NCBI RefSeq assembly: GCF_040151475.1
Contig: NZ_JBDKWG010000143.1
Location: 1-64,000, forward strand
Direction of reading: 5' to 3'
DNA length: 64,000 bases
Source: CAXBNB01 sp040151475
Lineage (GTDB): Bacteria > Bacteroidota > Bacteroidia > Cytophagales > Cyclobacteriaceae
How positions within the stretch are numbered: the first letter of the stretch is position 1; each line of letters begins with the position of its first letter. The translations under genes were made by a program, and so were the position numbers. A model generated the notes under the pieces. That model saw nothing but the letters and a program-made list of their open reading frames with translations. It had not been told where the DNA came from and ran no database searches. Below, piece after piece: positions 19,610-27,711 of this stretch.

Positions 19610-20587
19610 GTGGATACTTTTATAAGCTTAGTACTGATTGTAGTTGGTTTTGTCTTATTGATAAAAGGTGCAGATTACCTCGTAAATGGTGCTTCTTCTC
19701 TGGCAAAAAGGTTCAATGCCTCGGATATTGCCATAGGTTTGACTGTGGTAGCGATGGGTACATCTGCTCCAGAGCTTGTCGTAAACCTTATTTCCGGAGC
19801 TCAGGGTGCAAATGATGTTGTATTTGGAAACATCATTGGATCAAATATCTTTAACATGTTTCTTATCCTGGGGTTGGCAGCTGTCATATATCCCATCACT
19901 GTTAATAAAAATGCTCTTTGGAAAGAAGTACCATACTCTTTAGCGGCAACAGTTATCTTTTGGTTGCTTGTAAATGATAAACTGTTGTTTGATGCAGAAA
20001 CAAATGCAACAAGTGTATTTGATGGTATAATTCTATTGGTGCTTTTCATGATCTTTCTGGTATATGTATTTTTAAATATGAGCAAAGGAGGATCGGAAGC
20101 TGTACCCGATGGTGAAGACATTGAACTTTATGGAAGTGTTAAAACCACAGTGCTTATAGTGGTAGGAATTTCAGGTTTGGCATTTGGTGGTCAAATGATT
20201 GTGGACAATGCGATAAAAATTGCAGAAAGTTTTGGTGTCAGCCAAAGGCTTATTGGTCTGACTATTTTAGCGGCAGGTACATCCCTGCCCGAACTGGCAA
20301 CCACAGCGGTTGCAGCTTTTCACAAAAAATCGGATTTGGCTGTAGGAAATATCATTGGATCCAATATCTTCAATTTACTTTTAGTACTTGGAGCAACAGC
20401 AGTATTCAACTCCCCTCTTGAATTTGACATAGCTTTGAATACAGACCTTTATATTGTCATGTTTGGTACAGTACTTTTATTCCTCTTTATGTTTACTTTA
20501 AACAAGTACAAACTAGATAGAATTGAAGGTGGTGTATTCCTACTTGGATTCGTAGGTTATATGGTCTTCTTGTTCCAAAGATTGTAA
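19610..20587 (+). CDS. Calcium/sodium antiporter (YrbG/CaxA family)
   Basis: A 325-residue integral inner-membrane protein of the CaCA superfamily. Two inverted alpha-repeats are clear. The first has AMGTSAPELVVNLISG followed by GNIIGSNIFNMFLILG (about residues 50-90). The second has AAGTSLPELATTAVAAF followed by GNIIGSNIFNLLLVLG (about 220-265). The paired Glu residues in the PEL motifs bind the cations. About ten TM segments are visible. It starts at GTG (19610; MDTFISLVLIVVGF), with no better ATG upstream. The 231-bp gap before it contains only A/T-rich sequence and a possible 23-codon micro-ORF at 19500. Confidence 0.92.
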   Translation: MDTFISLVLIVVGFVLLIKGADYLVNGASSLAKRFNASDIAIGLTVVAMGTSAPELVVNLISGAQGANDVVFGNIIGSNIFNMFLILGLAAVIYPITVNKNALWKEVPYSLAATVIFWLLVNDKLLFDAETNATSVFDGIILLVLFMIFLVYVFLNMSKGGSEAVPDGEDIELYGSVKTTVLIVVGISGLAFGGQMIVDNAIKIAESFGVSQRLIGLTILAAGTSLPELATTAVAAFHKKSDLAVGNIIGSNIFNLLLVLGATAVFNSPLEFDIALNTDLYIVMFGTVLLFLFMFTLNKYKLDRIEGGVFLLGFVGYMVFLFQRL

Positions 20588-20800
20588 AGTCCCTTCTCTA
20601 TTTTTCTGGATTCTATTAATAACATCTAATATAGTTGATGCTGGTTTAGTTTAACTCTAACTGCAATTGCTATAATGGGCTTGCATTTACATTTTTTGTT
20701 GTCATTAGAAAAATATATCGATTTCTCTGCAACCATATACTTTTTAAATACATCTAATAGACAAATAATAAAGTTTCATCCATTTTAAAACTAAGTAATC

Positions 20801-21873
20801 ATGCTCAAGGTTTACATACTCCTGGCAATTAGTCTCATCCTAACGCTGTTATCAAAAGTACAAAGCCAGGATTTTTCATTTAGAGAAGAATATTCTATTT
20901 CCCAGCCTTCAGGCCTTAAAATCACTACTAATGATGGAAATATTCAGGTAATGGCATCTGATGGCAGCAAAGTGGAAGTCTATTACATCGTAAAAAAGAC
21001 TTCAGAATCATAGAAATCAGCAGAGAAGAACTTGAAAAAAAATTATTTTTGGATGTATTCACCAATCAAAACAGTCTGGAAATTAAGGTGAGACAAAAAG
21101 ACGGCATTTCCAATTGGAGAAACAGAATGTATGTATCGTTTAAAGTTTTAGTACCAAAACAAACTTCCTGCGTACTACATTCATCAGATGGCAATATACA
21201 TATTGAGGGATTAAGCGGAGATCAGGAATTAAGAACCAGTGATGGAAATATCCATATCAGAAATATAAACGGAAATATTGATGGACGCACCTCTGATGGT
21301 AATATTGATATTGATCAGGTACAAGGATCGAATAGTCTGGTCACCAGTGATGGGAATATACAGGTAAGAAACGTAAATGGCAAAATTACCGGACGGACAT
21401 CAGATGGAAATATAGACTTAGCTATTATAGAAGGAGGTGTTAGCATGGTCACCAGCGACGGAAATATAGTAGCATCTAGTATTCAGGGAGACCTTGATCT
21501 TACTACCAGTGATGGAGACATCCACTCTAGTAATACCTATGGGCATACCATTTTTAAAACGTCTGATGGCAATGTATTATTTGAAAACCTCTCCGGGTCC
21601 CTGAAAGCGGTTACATCAGATGGAGATATCAGAGGGAATATCGACGAGCTAAAAAACAAACTTGACTTACGTACCAATGATGGTAACATAGATGTAACCA
21701 TTCCAAATGGTTTAGGGTTGGATCTCGCATTAAAAGGGCAAAAAATCCGTACTGAATTGAAAAAATTCAACGGAACTTCAAAGGATCATTCTGTAACCGG
21801 ACAAATTAATGGAGGTGGAATCCCAGTTGAATTAGCAGCTTCAGATGGAAATGTGACTTTGACATATAGGTAA
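20801..21873 (+). CDS. DUF4097-like beta-repeat secreted protein, split by a -1 frame change
   Basis: The gene reads in two frames. The first (20801-21013) encodes a signal peptide (MLKVYILLAISLILTLLSKVQS) and the start of the protein, then stops at TAG 21011-21013. The second continues in the -1 frame from 20998 (DFRIIEISREELEKKLFLDV) to 21873. Joined, they give a normal DUF4097-type protein of about 357 residues. The mature part is about ten tandem repeats of near 20 residues with the core TSDGNI, consistent with a right-handed beta-helix or adhesin-like fold. The change of frame occurs at A AAA AAG (20992-20998). Either one A is missing (mutation or base-calling error in a homopolymer) or ribosomes shift frame there. 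The cell role of the family is unclear. Confidence 0.75.
20992..20998 (+). other. Slippery heptamer A AAA AAG at the frame change
   Basis: In the zero frame the codons are GTA AAA AAG, giving the X XXY YYZ heptamer A AAA AAG, the same as the dnaX -1 frameshift site. A -1 slip here makes the next codon GAC at 20998, in frame with the rest of the DUF4097-like protein, and bypasses the TAG at 21011. No strong downstream stem-loop or upstream Shine-Dalgarno-like stimulator is obvious, so a simple homopolymer indel is an equally good explanation. Confidence 0.5.
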
Positions 21874-21892
21874 AACCTGGGGTATCCGTGGA

Positions 21893-24112
21893 TTAAATAA
21901 ATAACAATCCGGCATCTCTTAAACCCTGCATGGTATAGCTACTCATAAAAATTTTCATATCGCCCAATTGGTTATCATTAAATCTCTTTTCAAACTCTGA
22001 ATAAGTCATAAGCTTTTCATTGTAAACAGACAATTCAGGTAAAATTTTAGACAGCCATTTGCCTATCGGCTCTTTCATGTTGAGTACAACATCTTCTTGT
22101 TTGGTTACAATTGACAACTCAGCCATTTCTACTGCTTTTTTCTTTTTGGTATAAAACCGTACTGAAGGCAGATTTCCAAGCCAAATTATTTTAACATTTT
22201 CTCCATACTCTGCTCCCTCATTTTCCAGCAGAACCTTTTCTATATAATCAGGTAATATTTTAGTTTTTGGCACATTAAACTCAAACCATTCGTTCAATTT
22301 AAAATCAAAACAAATGCCGTGCATATAATTGAAAATTGACTTTTTCAAACCTTCACTATATACCTCATGTATAGCCCCACTCCTATCTATATGTTGCAAA
22401 TCATTGTTAGCAAAAGAACCAGACTGGCCAGTAATAGGTTCCACCATAAATTTCTCAGGAAACATCCCTACAGGGCTATGAGCAGTCATAGCAAACTGAT
22501 GCCAAAATCCGGATTGAATAATGCCGTGCATAAACATTTGTCGCACTACTTCCAACGAATCGATGGTTTCCTGAGCAGTTTGGGTTGGAAAACCATACAT
22601 TAAATAAGCATGGACTTTGATTCCCACTTCAGTGAAGTTGGCTGCTACCGTAGCTACCTGAGCTACAGTCACACCTTTTTGAATCATTTCGAGCAATCGA
22701 TCTGATGCAACTTCCAACCCACCGGAAACCGCAATGCAACCGGAAGCAGCCAGCAACCTGCACAGATCTGATGTAAAACTTTTCTCAAAACGAATATTCG
22801 TCCACCAAACAACAGTCAGCCCCCTTCTAATAATTTCTAACGCAACGTCCCTCATCAATGCCGGAGGTGCTGCTTCATCCACAAAATGAAAGCCATTTTG
22901 ACCAGTCTGTGCAATCAATTGTTCTATTCTATCACAAATAACACTGGCAGTGATGGGCTCATACCTTTTGATGTAATCCAACGAAATATCGCAAAACGTA
23001 CATTTACCCCAATAACAACCATGAGCCAATGTGAGTTTGTTCCATCGTCCGTCACTCCAAAGTCGGTGCATTGGATTGGCAATTTCGATCACGGATAAGT
23101 ACTTATCTAAAGGTAAATCAGAATAATCAGGTGTACCAACTTCTCGTTGAGGAACATCTTTTTCTTTCGATCCATTAAAATACTTTACTTCTCCATTACT
23201 GACCGTAAGGATTCTTTTCAACTCATCAAGGTCTCTTTGACCTGCCAGGTGCTCAATAAGGTGCATAATAGGTGCTTCACCATCATCAAGAGAAATGAAA
23301 TCTATGTAGTCAAAAACACGGATATCTTTTACTGTCCTCAACTCTGTATTGGCATAACCACCTCCCATCACTATTTTGGTTTCAGGATAGTTGTACTTCA
23401 GCCATTTCCCACATTTTAATCCTCCATAGAGGTTTCCCGGAAAAGGAATAGACAATGCTACCAAATCGGGTTGATACAAGTCTATTTTTTGCTTAAGAAT
23501 TCTCAAGAGTATAGAATCGATGAAACTATTCTGTTTTTGCAATTCTTCGTGAAGAGGATCAAATGAAGTAGCTGACAGTCCCAATCGCTCTGCATATCTG
23601 CTAAATCCAAAATTTCCATCTACACTATCTTTAATCAAATCAGAAATATCTTCAAGGTAAAGTGTAGCCAAATGCCTCGCTTTGTCACGGCTTCCCATTG
23701 TCCCAAATGCCCATTCCAGATCATCTATCTGATCAAACCTTGAAGCTTCGGGCAGGTAGTTCCCTTCGCATATAATATGAGCCAATGTCGGATTCTTATC
23801 CTGCAAAAAGCCAATCACTGTATCGATGGTTCTTATATACTCATTTTTTAATTCATATATCCTTTTGCTATTTACTGACAATTCTGTTTCTGTTGAGTTA
23901 ACCGCCTCAAAAAGTGCTTCTAATCCTTTAGAGGAAAACAATTCCAGAATTACTTCAATCCCCAAATCCACTTGATTGGAATCAATGTGCTTAATATTAA
24001 GAAACCCTTTGAGGTATGGAGTTGCCGGATATGGAGTGTTCAACTGAGTGAACGGTGGTGTAATAAGTAGTATTTTTTGACCCAAGGTGTTCAATGTTGT
24101 TTGAAGATACAA
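21893..24112 (-). CDS. B12-binding-type radical SAM protein
   Basis: This 739-residue protein has an N-terminal cobalamin-binding-like region (ILLITPPFTQLNTPYPATPYL; PDLVALSIPFPGNLYGGLK, about 215-235). A radical SAM core follows with the cluster-binding cysteines Cys366, Cys371 and Cys374 in GCYWGKCTFCD. The first spacing is therefore CX4CX2C rather than the canonical CX3CX2C. A later GGLEVASDRLLEMIQKGVTV segment fits the radical SAM barrel. The reaction is unknown; related proteins methylate unactivated carbons or rearrange cofactors. It starts at TTG (24112); a stop lies upstream with no ATG or GTG between. It is divergent from the cytochrome gene. Confidence 0.82.
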   Translation of the reverse strand: MYLQTTLNTLGQKILLITPPFTQLNTPYPATPYLKGFLNIKHIDSNQVDLGIEVILELFSSKGLEALFEAVNSTETELSVNSKRIYELKNEYIRTIDTVIGFLQDKNPTLAHIICEGNYLPEASRFDQIDDLEWAFGTMGSRDKARHLATLYLEDISDLIKDSVDGNFGFSRYAERLGLSATSFDPLHEELQKQNSFIDSILLRILKQKIDLYQPDLVALSIPFPGNLYGGLKCGKWLKYNYPETKIVMGGGYANTELRTVKDIRVFDYIDFISLDDGEAPIMHLIEHLAGQRDLDELKRILTVSNGEVKYFNGSKEKDVPQREVGTPDYSDLPLDKYLSVIEIANPMHRLWSDGRWNKLTLAHGCYWGKCTFCDISLDYIKRYEPITASVICDRIEQLIAQTGQNGFHFVDEAAPPALMRDVALEIIRRGLTVVWWTNIRFEKSFTSDLCRLLAASGCIAVSGGLEVASDRLLEMIQKGVTVAQVATVAANFTEVGIKVHAYLMYGFPTQTAQETIDSLEVVRQMFMHGIIQSGFWHQFAMTAHSPVGMFPEKFMVEPITGQSGSFANNDLQHIDRSGAIHEVYSEGLKKSIFNYMHGICFDFKLNEWFEFNVPKTKILPDYIEKVLLENEGAEYGENVKIIWLGNLPSVRFYTKKKKAVEMAELSIVTKQEDVVLNMKEPIGKWLSKILPELSVYNEKLMTYSEFEKRFNDNQLGDMKIFMSSYTMQGLRDAGLLFI

Positions 24113-24239
24113 AGCTATTCCAATTGAGTAAGCAAATTGTTGAAATAGTGATATAGATCATATTTTCTCAACTAAAAATAGTAATATTCCTTAATAGTTT
24201 TACGCTCTCAACTATTTATCAATACTACACTATTAGTTA

Positions 24240-25088
24240 ATGCGAACACCATATCTACTCCTCATACTTATCTCTGTATTTTTTTCCTGTTCCAAACAAA
24301 AAGTCAAAAAAAATCAAATTAGAAAAACTGAAAGAAAGGAGCTTAATGCGCTTGAAACAATAGTTAAAAATGATTGTCTGCATTGTCACAGCATAGAAGA
24401 TAAAGTAGTGGGCCCTCCTTATCTTGATATTGCCCGACGACACCAGCACAATCCCGAAATGAAAAGTGTTTTGGGTAATAAAATAATAGAAGGAGGCGGT
24501 GGATTGTGGTATGGAGGTATGATGTCAGGACATCCTCTACTAAAGAAAAAAGAAGTAAACCTTATTGTTGATTGGATATTATCTCTTGACAAAAAGCGAT
24601 CCCATCAGCTAGCCACTTCAAAAAAATCGAATCTAACTTCTATTTTTCAGCAACAGATTTCTCCATCAGATTCAAGCAAAATAAAAATGGAGGTTTTCAA
24701 ACTTGAACAAATCATAAATAATTTTTCTGCTTTTGACAAAACCTCCAAACCGGACTTTACAGGTTTTGCGGATGAAATAAATCTGCTTGGCGATGAAGCA
24801 TTTTTTCCATTAAAACCCCCATACTTATTGAAAGTTACAGGGAATTTAGAAGTAAAGCTTGGTGGTAAGCACTTTTTTAGACTTGCCAAAGAGGGTTCTG
24901 GACAAATTTATTTGGATGGTAAATCAATAATTTCAAATACAGAAACGGATAATGAAATAGTATTAGACATAGAACCGGGTCAACATCCATTTACCATCTA
25001 CTACAGTGGAGTAGGAAAAAGCGATACTCTGTCATTTAGCTGGATAACTCCTGGTGCTGAATACTACTCTTTAGTACAGGTAGATTAA
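24240..25088 (+). CDS. Cytochrome c lipoprotein with C-terminal PA14-like domain
   Basis: A 282-residue protein with a lipoprotein signal (MRTPYLLLILISVFFSCSKQ). A class I cytochrome c domain has the haem motif CLHCH (Cys46, Cys49, His50), the following VGPPYLDIARRH typical of c551/c552-type domains, and a probable axial Met in GGMMSGHPLL (about 92-101). The C-terminal 110 residues (KVTGNLEVKLGGKHFFRLA...SGQIYLDGKSI...PGQHPFTIYYSG) look like a PA14-type beta-sandwich, a carbohydrate-binding module. The combination suggests electron transfer coupled to a glycan-binding or surface-anchored partner. It ends before a strong bidirectional terminator. Confidence 0.82.
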   Translation: MRTPYLLLILISVFFSCSKQKVKKNQIRKTERKELNALETIVKNDCLHCHSIEDKVVGPPYLDIARRHQHNPEMKSVLGNKIIEGGGGLWYGGMMSGHPLLKKKEVNLIVDWILSLDKKRSHQLATSKKSNLTSIFQQQISPSDSSKIKMEVFKLEQIINNFSAFDKTSKPDFTGFADEINLLGDEAFFPLKPPYLLKVTGNLEVKLGGKHFFRLAKEGSGQIYLDGKSIISNTETDNEIVLDIEPGQHPFTIYYSGVGKSDTLSFSWITPGAEYYSLVQVD

Positions 25089-25114
25089 ACCAGTCAAATA
25101 CCATTTTCACTAAC

Positions 25115-25157
25115 AAAAAAGCCTCGTCTGATATCAGACGAGGCTTCATTTTTTATT
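25115..25157. terminator. Bidirectional intrinsic terminator
   Basis: A perfect 24-bp palindrome (25121-25144; arms begin GCCTCGTCTGAT) is flanked by six A on the left and T-rich sequence on the right. It lies between the cytochrome gene (+) and rplT (-) and can end transcription from both. Confidence 0.85.
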
Positions 25158-25168
25158 TATTTACTTAA

Positions 25169-25513
25169 TTACTTAAGTTTTCCTACTACTGCTTTGAAAG
25201 CTTCAGGATGATTCATTGCCAAATCAGCTAAGACTTTTCTGTTCAAATCTATTTTAGCAACTTTCAGTTTTCCCATAAACTGAGAATAAGACAACCCATG
25301 CGCTCTTGCTCCGGCGTTTATTCTTTGAATCCACAACTGTCTGAACTCTCTCTTTTTGGCTTTTCTATCCCTATAGGCATATCCAAGTCCTTTTTCAACG
25401 GCATTTTTTGATACCGTCCATACGTTTTTTCTTCTCCCAAAATAGCCCTTGGCCATTTTCATGACCTTTTTTCTCCTGGCCCGGGATGCTACTGTGTTTA
25501 CACTTCTTGGCAT
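25169..25513 (-). CDS. rplT: 50S ribosomal protein L20
   Basis: A 114-residue ribosomal protein, strongly basic, with the family pattern MPRSVNTVASRARRKKVMK at the start and the conserved RKNVWTVSKNAVEKGLGYAYRDRKAKKREFRQLWIQRINA core, of which the IQRINAGAR segment is typical. L20 binds 23S rRNA and helps early 50S assembly. It is the last gene of infC-rpmI-rplT, 96 bp after rpmI. In many bacteria L20 represses its own operon; no such leader structure was worked out here. Confidence 0.97.
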   Translation of the reverse strand: MPRSVNTVASRARRKKVMKMAKGYFGRRKNVWTVSKNAVEKGLGYAYRDRKAKKREFRQLWIQRINAGARAHGLSYSQFMGKLKVAKIDLNRKVLADLAMNHPEAFKAVVGKLK

Positions 25514-25609
25514 TTTAATTAAATTTTTTGATCATTGGCGGCCTTCTGGCACTTATTACCAATCACCTGGTGAATAAATAAACCTTCCGATCTAATCGGA
25601 AATTTTTAA

Positions 25610-25804
25610 TCAGATGTTAAGCATTGCTTTCACGTTCTTCTCATCAGACTTGTGTACCAAGCCCATAGCAGTAAGATTACGTTTTTGCTTGGTCTCTTTC
25701 TTGGTCAGAATGTGGCTTTTGAAAGCATGCTTTCTTTTGATTTTGCCAGTACCTGTCAATTTGAACCTTTTCTTAGCTCCTGATTTAGTCTTAACTTTAG
25801 GCAT
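25610..25804 (-). CDS. rpmI: 50S ribosomal protein L35
   Basis: A 64-residue basic ribosomal protein starting MPKVKTKSGAKKRFKLTGTG, the standard L35 N-terminus, and continuing with KIKRKHAFKSHILTKK. It lies 23 bp after infC and 96 bp before rplT in the usual order. Confidence 0.97.
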   Translation of the reverse strand: MPKVKTKSGAKKRFKLTGTGKIKRKHAFKSHILTKKETKQKRNLTAMGLVHKSDEKNVKAMLNI

Positions 25805-25827
25805 TTTAAATATATAAATTAAACAAA

Positions 25828-26388
25828 TTATTTCTTTTTGAGCACTTTAGGAGACAACATCAAAAACATTCGTTTCCCTTCCAATTTAGGAAGCTGTTCC
25901 ACCTTTGCATATTCCTCTAGTGCCTGAGCAAATTTCAACAACAATATTTCTCCTCTTTCTTTAAAGACAATGGTTCTTCCAACAAAATGAACATAAGCCT
26001 TAACTTTTGCTCCTTCTTCCAGAAAGTTCATGGCATGCTTCAGTTTGAAATTGAAATCATGGTCGTCAGTATTAGGACCAAACCTTATTTCTTTTAAAAC
26101 TGATTTATGAGCCTTAGCCTTAATTTCCTTCTGCTTTTTCTTTTGTTCGTATTTGAACTTAGAATAGTCTGTTATTTTACAAACCGGAGGATCAGCATTG
26201 GGTGAAATTTCCACTAAATCAAGTCCCTGATCTTCGGCCATCTGTATTGCAGTCCTGACAGAGTAAACATCAACCTTAACATTTTCACCAACTACTCTTA
26301 CTTCTCTTGCGGTGATTTTATCATTTACTTTGTAGGGTTCCTCGACACGTCCTCTAGGCCCCCTTCTTTGAAATCTTTGTTTAGCGAT
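25828..26388 (-). CDS. infC: Translation initiation factor IF-3, starting at a rare ATC codon
   Basis: IF-3 of 186 residues, with the complete N-domain and C-domain. The C-domain part reads MAEDQGLDLVEISPNADPPV and KITDYSKFKYEQKKKQKE, then RFGPNTDDHDFNFKLKHA. Upstream of the first in-frame ATG (26241) the reading frame stays open and encodes conserved IF-3 N-terminal sequence (RGRVEEPYKVNDKITAREVR and VVGENVKVDVYSVRTAIQ). It begins most plausibly at ATC 26388 (MAKQRFQRRGPRGR). A stop codon lies 15 bp further upstream and there is no ATG, GTG or TTG in between. Non-AUG starts are a known feature of infC, where IF-3 rejects its own start codon and so limits its own synthesis. No thrS is seen directly upstream. 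Confidence 0.92.
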   Translation of the reverse strand: MAKQRFQRRGPRGRVEEPYKVNDKITAREVRVVGENVKVDVYSVRTAIQMAEDQGLDLVEISPNADPPVCKITDYSKFKYEQKKKQKEIKAKAHKSVLKEIRFGPNTDDHDFNFKLKHAMNFLEEGAKVKAYVHFVGRTIVFKERGEILLLKFAQALEEYAKVEQLPKLEGKRMFLMLSPKVLKKK

Positions 26389-26561
26389 TGTTATTTGTGT
26401 TTAGTGTTAAAAATTTTCAGATGCAAATATCACTATTATTTCCTTAAATGCAATAAATTGATATTGAATAAAGAATAAAATTGGAGGAATGAAAACATAA
26501 AATTATATCTAAAAACAGGCATTTCCAGAATATAATCTCAATAAAGGCCTTTGCTGTCTGG

Positions 26562-26744
26562 CTATTTCTTCAGATAGACCAGTTCCGCAATCTCTGAAAC
26601 CTGTGCGTCATTGAAATGATTGAGATATGAAGAGCTTTCCTGATAAGATCTAAACTGTTCTTTTTCCTCAAAATGTGAAACTTTTTTACTTTTCAACAAT
26701 TGAGATAATCCATTGGAGAGTTTGTTGTTGGTGAAGATTTTCAT
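26562..26744 (-). CDS. Hypothetical small protein
   Basis: A possible 60-residue protein starting at ATG 26744 (MKIFTNNKLSNGLSQLLKSK), soluble, charged and with no signal peptide or known motif. It is open on its own with a plausible amino-acid composition, and no larger gene overlaps it, but there is no other evidence. An in-frame start at 26807 would add 21 residues. Treat as tentative. Confidence 0.35.
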   Translation of the reverse strand: MKIFTNNKLSNGLSQLLKSKKVSHFEEKEQFRSYQESSSYLNHFNDAQVSEIAELVYLKK

Positions 26745-26885
26745 ACGTAGTGTATTTAAACATTTATCATTATTGCCTAAGACCATGAATGATAAACCCA
26801 CCCCCAATTTCTAATTAAAAATTTATAAAAAAAGCTGACAACCGTAAATATTGCTAAACTTACGCTTGTCAGGCTTAATTTTCAA

Positions 26886-27704
26886 TTACTCTTCAATCAG
26901 TACATAGCTGGATGATACTGCAGAAACCTGAAATATTCCAAGAGCCCCTCCACTTATATTTGATCTGGGATTTGCAGGTAAAGGACTAAACACACCTCCA
27001 TCAGAAAATATCAGATTGGCTACATCACTCCAATATATAAATTCTTTTTGTGTGAGGCTATACATTTCCATTGAAACAGAATCGCCAACAGAGTGGTATT
27101 CCGGTAATTCTAACCCTTCAATTGCTTCACCAATTGCCACATCGTCGGTTACAGTAATATCTTCACCATTGTCATTGAGCCATTCTTCATTTCTGTAAAA
27201 CTTAAACAAGTAAAAGTTGTCTTCATCCTGAGGCTCTTTGGTATATACAAAAACGTTATAAAAACGCCCCTCATCTTCCGGATCTGAAAACTCTTCTTCG
27301 TTCAGACCATAAGTCAGGCTATCAATATTGGCTACTCCCAATAGCTCCTCACTGGCAGTATATTTTTCACCATCAATATCGATATCTAAATTATAAATAC
27401 GACCTACCTGTCCCGTAAAAGCGGCACTGGGAAGATATAAACCTGGTTTTTCAGTTGATTCGGAAAAAGTATATGTATTTCCAAGATCGTCTGAGACACT
27501 CACCTGAGCAGAACTTACCGCCGGATTAGTTCCACTGCTATAGAAGTCAGCTGTTTTACCAATTTTTATATACTGCTGCCCCGGCCGGTTGGTTATCAGT
27601 CCTTCAATAACCACCTTGGATTCTACTTGGTTTACATCTAATATAATACCTTCCTCACATGCAAAAAAGAAGATACTAAATACGATTATTATAACTTTTT
27701 TCAT
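26886..27704 (-). CDS. DUF4249 lipoprotein, partner of TonB receptor
   Basis: About 272 residues with a lipoprotein signal (MKKVIIIVFSIFFFACEEG). The DUF4249 pattern follows: KVVIEGLITNRPGQQYIKIG, then the beta-sandwich with VSSAQVSVSDDLGNTYTFSE, then ANIDSLTYGL. DUF4249 proteins are outer-membrane or surface lipoproteins that typically sit next to a TonB-dependent receptor, as here, where it follows the receptor's stop by 7 bp. They are presumed to bind a substrate for the receptor, but none is identified. The start is taken at the ATG at 27704, where the signal peptide begins, not at the ATG 84 bp upstream. Confidence 0.88.
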   Translation of the reverse strand: MKKVIIIVFSIFFFACEEGIILDVNQVESKVVIEGLITNRPGQQYIKIGKTADFYSSGTNPAVSSAQVSVSDDLGNTYTFSESTEKPGLYLPSAAFTGQVGRIYNLDIDIDGEKYTASEELLGVANIDSLTYGLNEEEFSDPEDEGRFYNVFVYTKEPQDEDNFYLFKFYRNEEWLNDNGEDITVTDDVAIGEAIEGLELPEYHSVGDSVSMEMYSLTQKEFIYWSDVANLIFSDGGVFSPLPANPRSNISGGALGIFQVSAVSSSYVLIEE

Positions 27705-27711
27705 TTTTAAT

